Source of the DNA: Porticoccaceae bacterium
Lineage (GTDB): Bacteria > Pseudomonadota > Gammaproteobacteria > Pseudomonadales > Porticoccaceae
Assembly: GCA_018069525.1 (NCBI GenBank)
Contig: JAGPUQ010000002.1
Location: forward strand, 62,001 to 126,000
DNA length: 64,000 nucleotides
Direction of reading: 5' to 3'
Each line of letters opens with the position of its first letter. Within the stretch, counting starts at the first letter, position 1. The translations under genes and the position numbers were made by a program. Shown here piece by piece: positions 62,426 through 64,000 of this stretch. A model generated the notes under the pieces. That model worked only from the letters and a program-made list of their open reading frames with translations, was not told where the DNA came from and ran no database searches.

Positions 62426-62942
62426 GCGTTTGCCAATACTGCTCGCTATGTTTTTGCACTTGCTCCTTTTCCTCCTCGCTTAATTCCCGATAAGCCCGTG
62501 GGTAGGGCCAGCCATAAGCCCAGCGAAATTTGGTGGGCAAATAGGGGGTGCCGCCAACACGTACACCTGCCAACATCAGTTTGGCAATATCTGGATGTCC
62601 TGCATTAGCTACACAACTGCGTAATTGTTGGTCTGCTTCCCGCCTTTGTAGAGAGTTGCCGCCTTGCCAGTAGGCATAGTCGTGATCGGTGCAGCAGGAT
62701 AACCAAACTTCTTGCTGGCTGGGGGTGCCGTCTGGAAAAGCACTGCAGCCATCACTGGTGAAGGGCTTTAGGGAGCTCGGCGTTTTAAGGGGCGAAGTTT
62801 CTCTTTGTTCAGCATAGCCTTCTGGGCTGTTCTCCACATTCTTTTCTACATTCTTTTCCACATTGTCCCCGGCATTACCGGGGAGGCAATAAAAGAAAAA
62901 CAATAAGATGGGTGAACATAAAAATATCAGTTTTAGCGGCAT
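62403..62942 (-). CDS. Secreted phospholipase A2-like protein
   Basis: A 179-residue exported protein. Signal peptide (IFLCSPILLFFFYCLPGNAG, cleavage near residue 24) followed by SDGCSAFPDG and the hallmark CCTDHDYAYWQGG (residues ~82-94), which carries the Cys-Cys-x-x-His-Asp-x-x-Tyr catalytic pair of phospholipase A2. It also has a second conserved RSCVANAGH. Prokaryotic PLA2s of this size are known. A repeat VEKNVEKNVEN lies in the linker. It may hydrolyse phospholipids in the envelope or environment. Activity is a prediction. Confidence 0.78.
   Translation of the reverse strand: MPLKLIFLCSPILLFFFYCLPGNAGDNVEKNVEKNVENSPEGYAEQRETSPLKTPSSLKPFTSDGCSAFPDGTPSQQEVWLSCCTDHDYAYWQGGNSLQRREADQQLRSCVANAGHPDIAKLMLAGVRVGGTPYLPTKFRWAYGWPYPRAYRELSEEEKEQVQKHSEQYWQTLKHPLQQ
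62834..62869. repeat. 12-bp tandem repeat in the PLA2-like gene
   Basis: Three units CCACATTCTTTT (62834-62845), CTACATTCTTTT (62846-62857) and CCACATTGTCCC (62858-62869). On the coding strand they encode the degenerate repeat NVEK NVEK DNVE in the linker after the signal peptide. Confidence 0.8.
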
Positions 62943-62957
62943 AGATTTATGTTGCCT

Positions 62958-63863
62958 CTAAGATGGCTTCAGTCTAAAAAACCGGCGCGCCGTCGCGGTG
63001 GTAGCGCGGGCTAATTCTATCTCGCTTTCCTGGCGGCATTCCGCGAGTTGGCTTAACACCCAGGGTAGGTAGGCGGGTTCGTTGCGGTTTTTATCTGATT
63101 TCTTTGTTGCTTGATGTTTTGGCGCATTATCTCCCGGTAAAAAGCCCCCAGGCAATAACTTTTTCGGCAATAAGAACGGCGCGTCGCTTTCAATCATTAA
63201 TCGGTCGAGAGGAATATTTTTTACCAGGCCCTGTAACTCCAGGCCGCGTCGAGGGTCGCAAACCCAACCGGTGATACCGATGTGTAAATTGAGATCGAGA
63301 TAGTTAAATAGTTCGCTGCGCGTACCGGTAAAGCAGTGAATCACTGCGTCTGAAAATTGATCCCGGTAGTTTTTTAGTATGTCCAACTGGCGCTGGTGGG
63401 CGTCGCGTTCGTGTAAAAACAGAGGCAGCCTACACTCGATAGCGAGTTCAATTTGAGTTTCGAAGACTTTCTCTTGATCAACTCTAGGGGAGTAGTCGCG
63501 ATTAAAATCGAGTCCGGTCTCGCCAATAGCGACGACCTGGGGCTGCTCTGCAAGTGTTCTTAGCCGTGGCAGAGTGTCGCTATTCCAGTCTTTGGCATCG
63601 TGGGGGTGAACGCCAGCAGTGGCGTAGAGCATGCCGGGGAAGTCGTTTGCGTACTGCTCACATAGGGCCAGGGCTTGCTCGCTACTATTTACGCAAGTAC
63701 CGGTAATCATCACTTGATCGACTCCGGCTGCTCGCGCACGTTGTAGAACTTCAGCTTGATCGTGATTGAAGCGCGGGTTGGTTAAATTAACGCCAATATC
63801 CACTAAAGTAAATTTAGGCGGGGTCTCGGTAGCTAAATTTTGTTCGGTGGCACCTGTTGTCAC
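62958..63863 (-). CDS. tatD: TatD family metal-dependent deoxyribonuclease
   Basis: A 301-residue TIM-barrel hydrolase, likely a 3'-5' exonuclease active in DNA repair. TatD-type start [14 protein letters not shown], then [35 protein letters not shown] and ESDAPFLLP supply the metal ligands. The start is a GTG whose bases overlap the stop of the upstream lytic transglycosylase gene in GTGA, so both are coupled. The first ~18 residues ([13 protein letters not shown]) precede the conserved domain. Confidence 0.9.
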   Translation of the reverse strand: MTTGATEQNLATETPPKFTLVDIGVNLTNPRFNHDQAEVLQRARAAGVDQVMITGTCVNSSEQALALCEQYANDFPGMLYATAGVHPHDAKDWNSDTLPRLRTLAEQPQVVAIGETGLDFNRDYSPRVDQEKVFETQIELAIECRLPLFLHERDAHQRQLDILKNYRDQFSDAVIHCFTGTRSELFNYLDLNLHIGITGWVCDPRRGLELQGLVKNIPLDRLMIESDAPFLLPKKLLPGGFLPGDNAPKHQATKKSDKNRNEPAYLPWVLSQLAECRQESEIELARATTATARRFFRLKPS

Positions 63864-64000
63864 AGCGCCCGCTTGCGTTCAGCAGCAGATAAGATGCGTT
63901 CATTACTGTTGAGGTGGTGAGAGTAGATGGCTGAAAAAGCTAATACGTTTTGTACGTAGTTGCGGGTTTCTTTAAAAGGAATGGTTTCAATCCACGCGTC
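63860..64000 (-). CDS. slt: Soluble lytic murein transglycosylase, C-terminal end (cut by window edge)
   Basis: Only 46 C-terminal codons are inside the window. Read on the minus strand from the right edge the protein is [20 protein letters not shown], then [10 protein letters not shown] and a charged tail ending KRAL. The segment [20 protein letters not shown] is the strongly conserved C-terminus of Slt70-type transglycosylases. The stop TGA (63860-63862) overlaps the GTG start of tatD. The catalytic Glu lies outside the window. Such enzymes cleave peptidoglycan glycan strands in the periplasm. Confidence 0.85.
   Translation of the reverse strand, partial: DAWIETIPFKETRNYVQNVLAFSAIYSHHLNSNERILSAAERKRAL

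Overview
The window looks like chromosomal DNA of a marine-type gammaproteobacterium. The pyrD / ribosome modulation factor / rlmKL neighbourhood, the trmA, DUF2058 and NhaA proteins and the Bat operon all fit Gammaproteobacteria. A Cellvibrionales/Spongiibacteraceae-like host is my inference from the mix of aromatic and hydrophobic-compound catabolism genes; no rRNA or tRNA is present to confirm it.

1-8.8 kb is a meta-cleavage pathway for catechols. The 3' part of a catechol 2,3-dioxygenase is followed by semialdehyde dehydrogenase, dienoate hydratase, acylating acetaldehyde dehydrogenase, hydroxyoxovalerate aldolase and oxalocrotonate decarboxylase. The tautomerase and a GlcG/HbpS-like gene lie on the opposite strand, and the hydrolase is displaced behind a luciferase-like flavin oxidoreductase. 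Both the dehydrogenase and the hydrolase branches are present, so ring-cleavage product can reach pyruvate and acetyl-CoA by either. 8.85-17.4 kb is envelope traffic: an OprP-type porin, then DUF1302 and DUF1329 proteins, a YCF48-like repeat protein and an RND/MMPL exporter. 17.5-24.6 kb holds an AEC carrier, an MFS carrier, an HsaA-like flavin oxygenase, trmA (separated from its neighbour by nine TTAGG repeats), and an ExaC-type aldehyde dehydrogenase with its DUF779 partner. 24.7-30.8 kb is a complete tripartite RND efflux operon. 31-41 kb is mostly housekeeping: NhaA, a class II amidotransferase, rhodanese, Tas-type aldo/keto reductase, a DUF898 membrane protein abutting an M48 protease, DUF2058, an SDR, a YhiN-like flavoprotein and CspA.

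41.4-46.3 kb is the accessory island. It holds four short minus-strand genes arranged like integron cassettes, with one unmistakable attC site (45201-45272) and several partial ones, but no integrase. A fragment of a REP-associated tyrosine transposase, bounded by inverted REP-like repeats, appears to have split one attC site. There are also a second REP-like hairpin, a four-copy motif array resembling transposase-binding sites, and a 159-bp MITE with IS5-like ends. Two cassette proteins carry a RxxxxH motif suggestive of HEPN RNases. A short relic of the neighbouring flavoprotein gene lies at the other side of the island.

46.3-50.7 kb is a minus-strand operon: thioesterase, HpaB-family hydroxylase, c-type cytochrome, Tat-exported FAD dehydrogenase. 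50.7-58 kb is the MoxR-DUF58-DUF4381-BatA-BatB/C-BatD operon, which divides from pyrD. The right end carries rmf, rlmKL, a glutaredoxin-like protein, a phospholipase A2-like secreted protein, tatD and the tail of a lytic transglycosylase gene.

No dedicated transcriptional regulator is encoded anywhere in the window, so the catabolic operons must be controlled from outside it.
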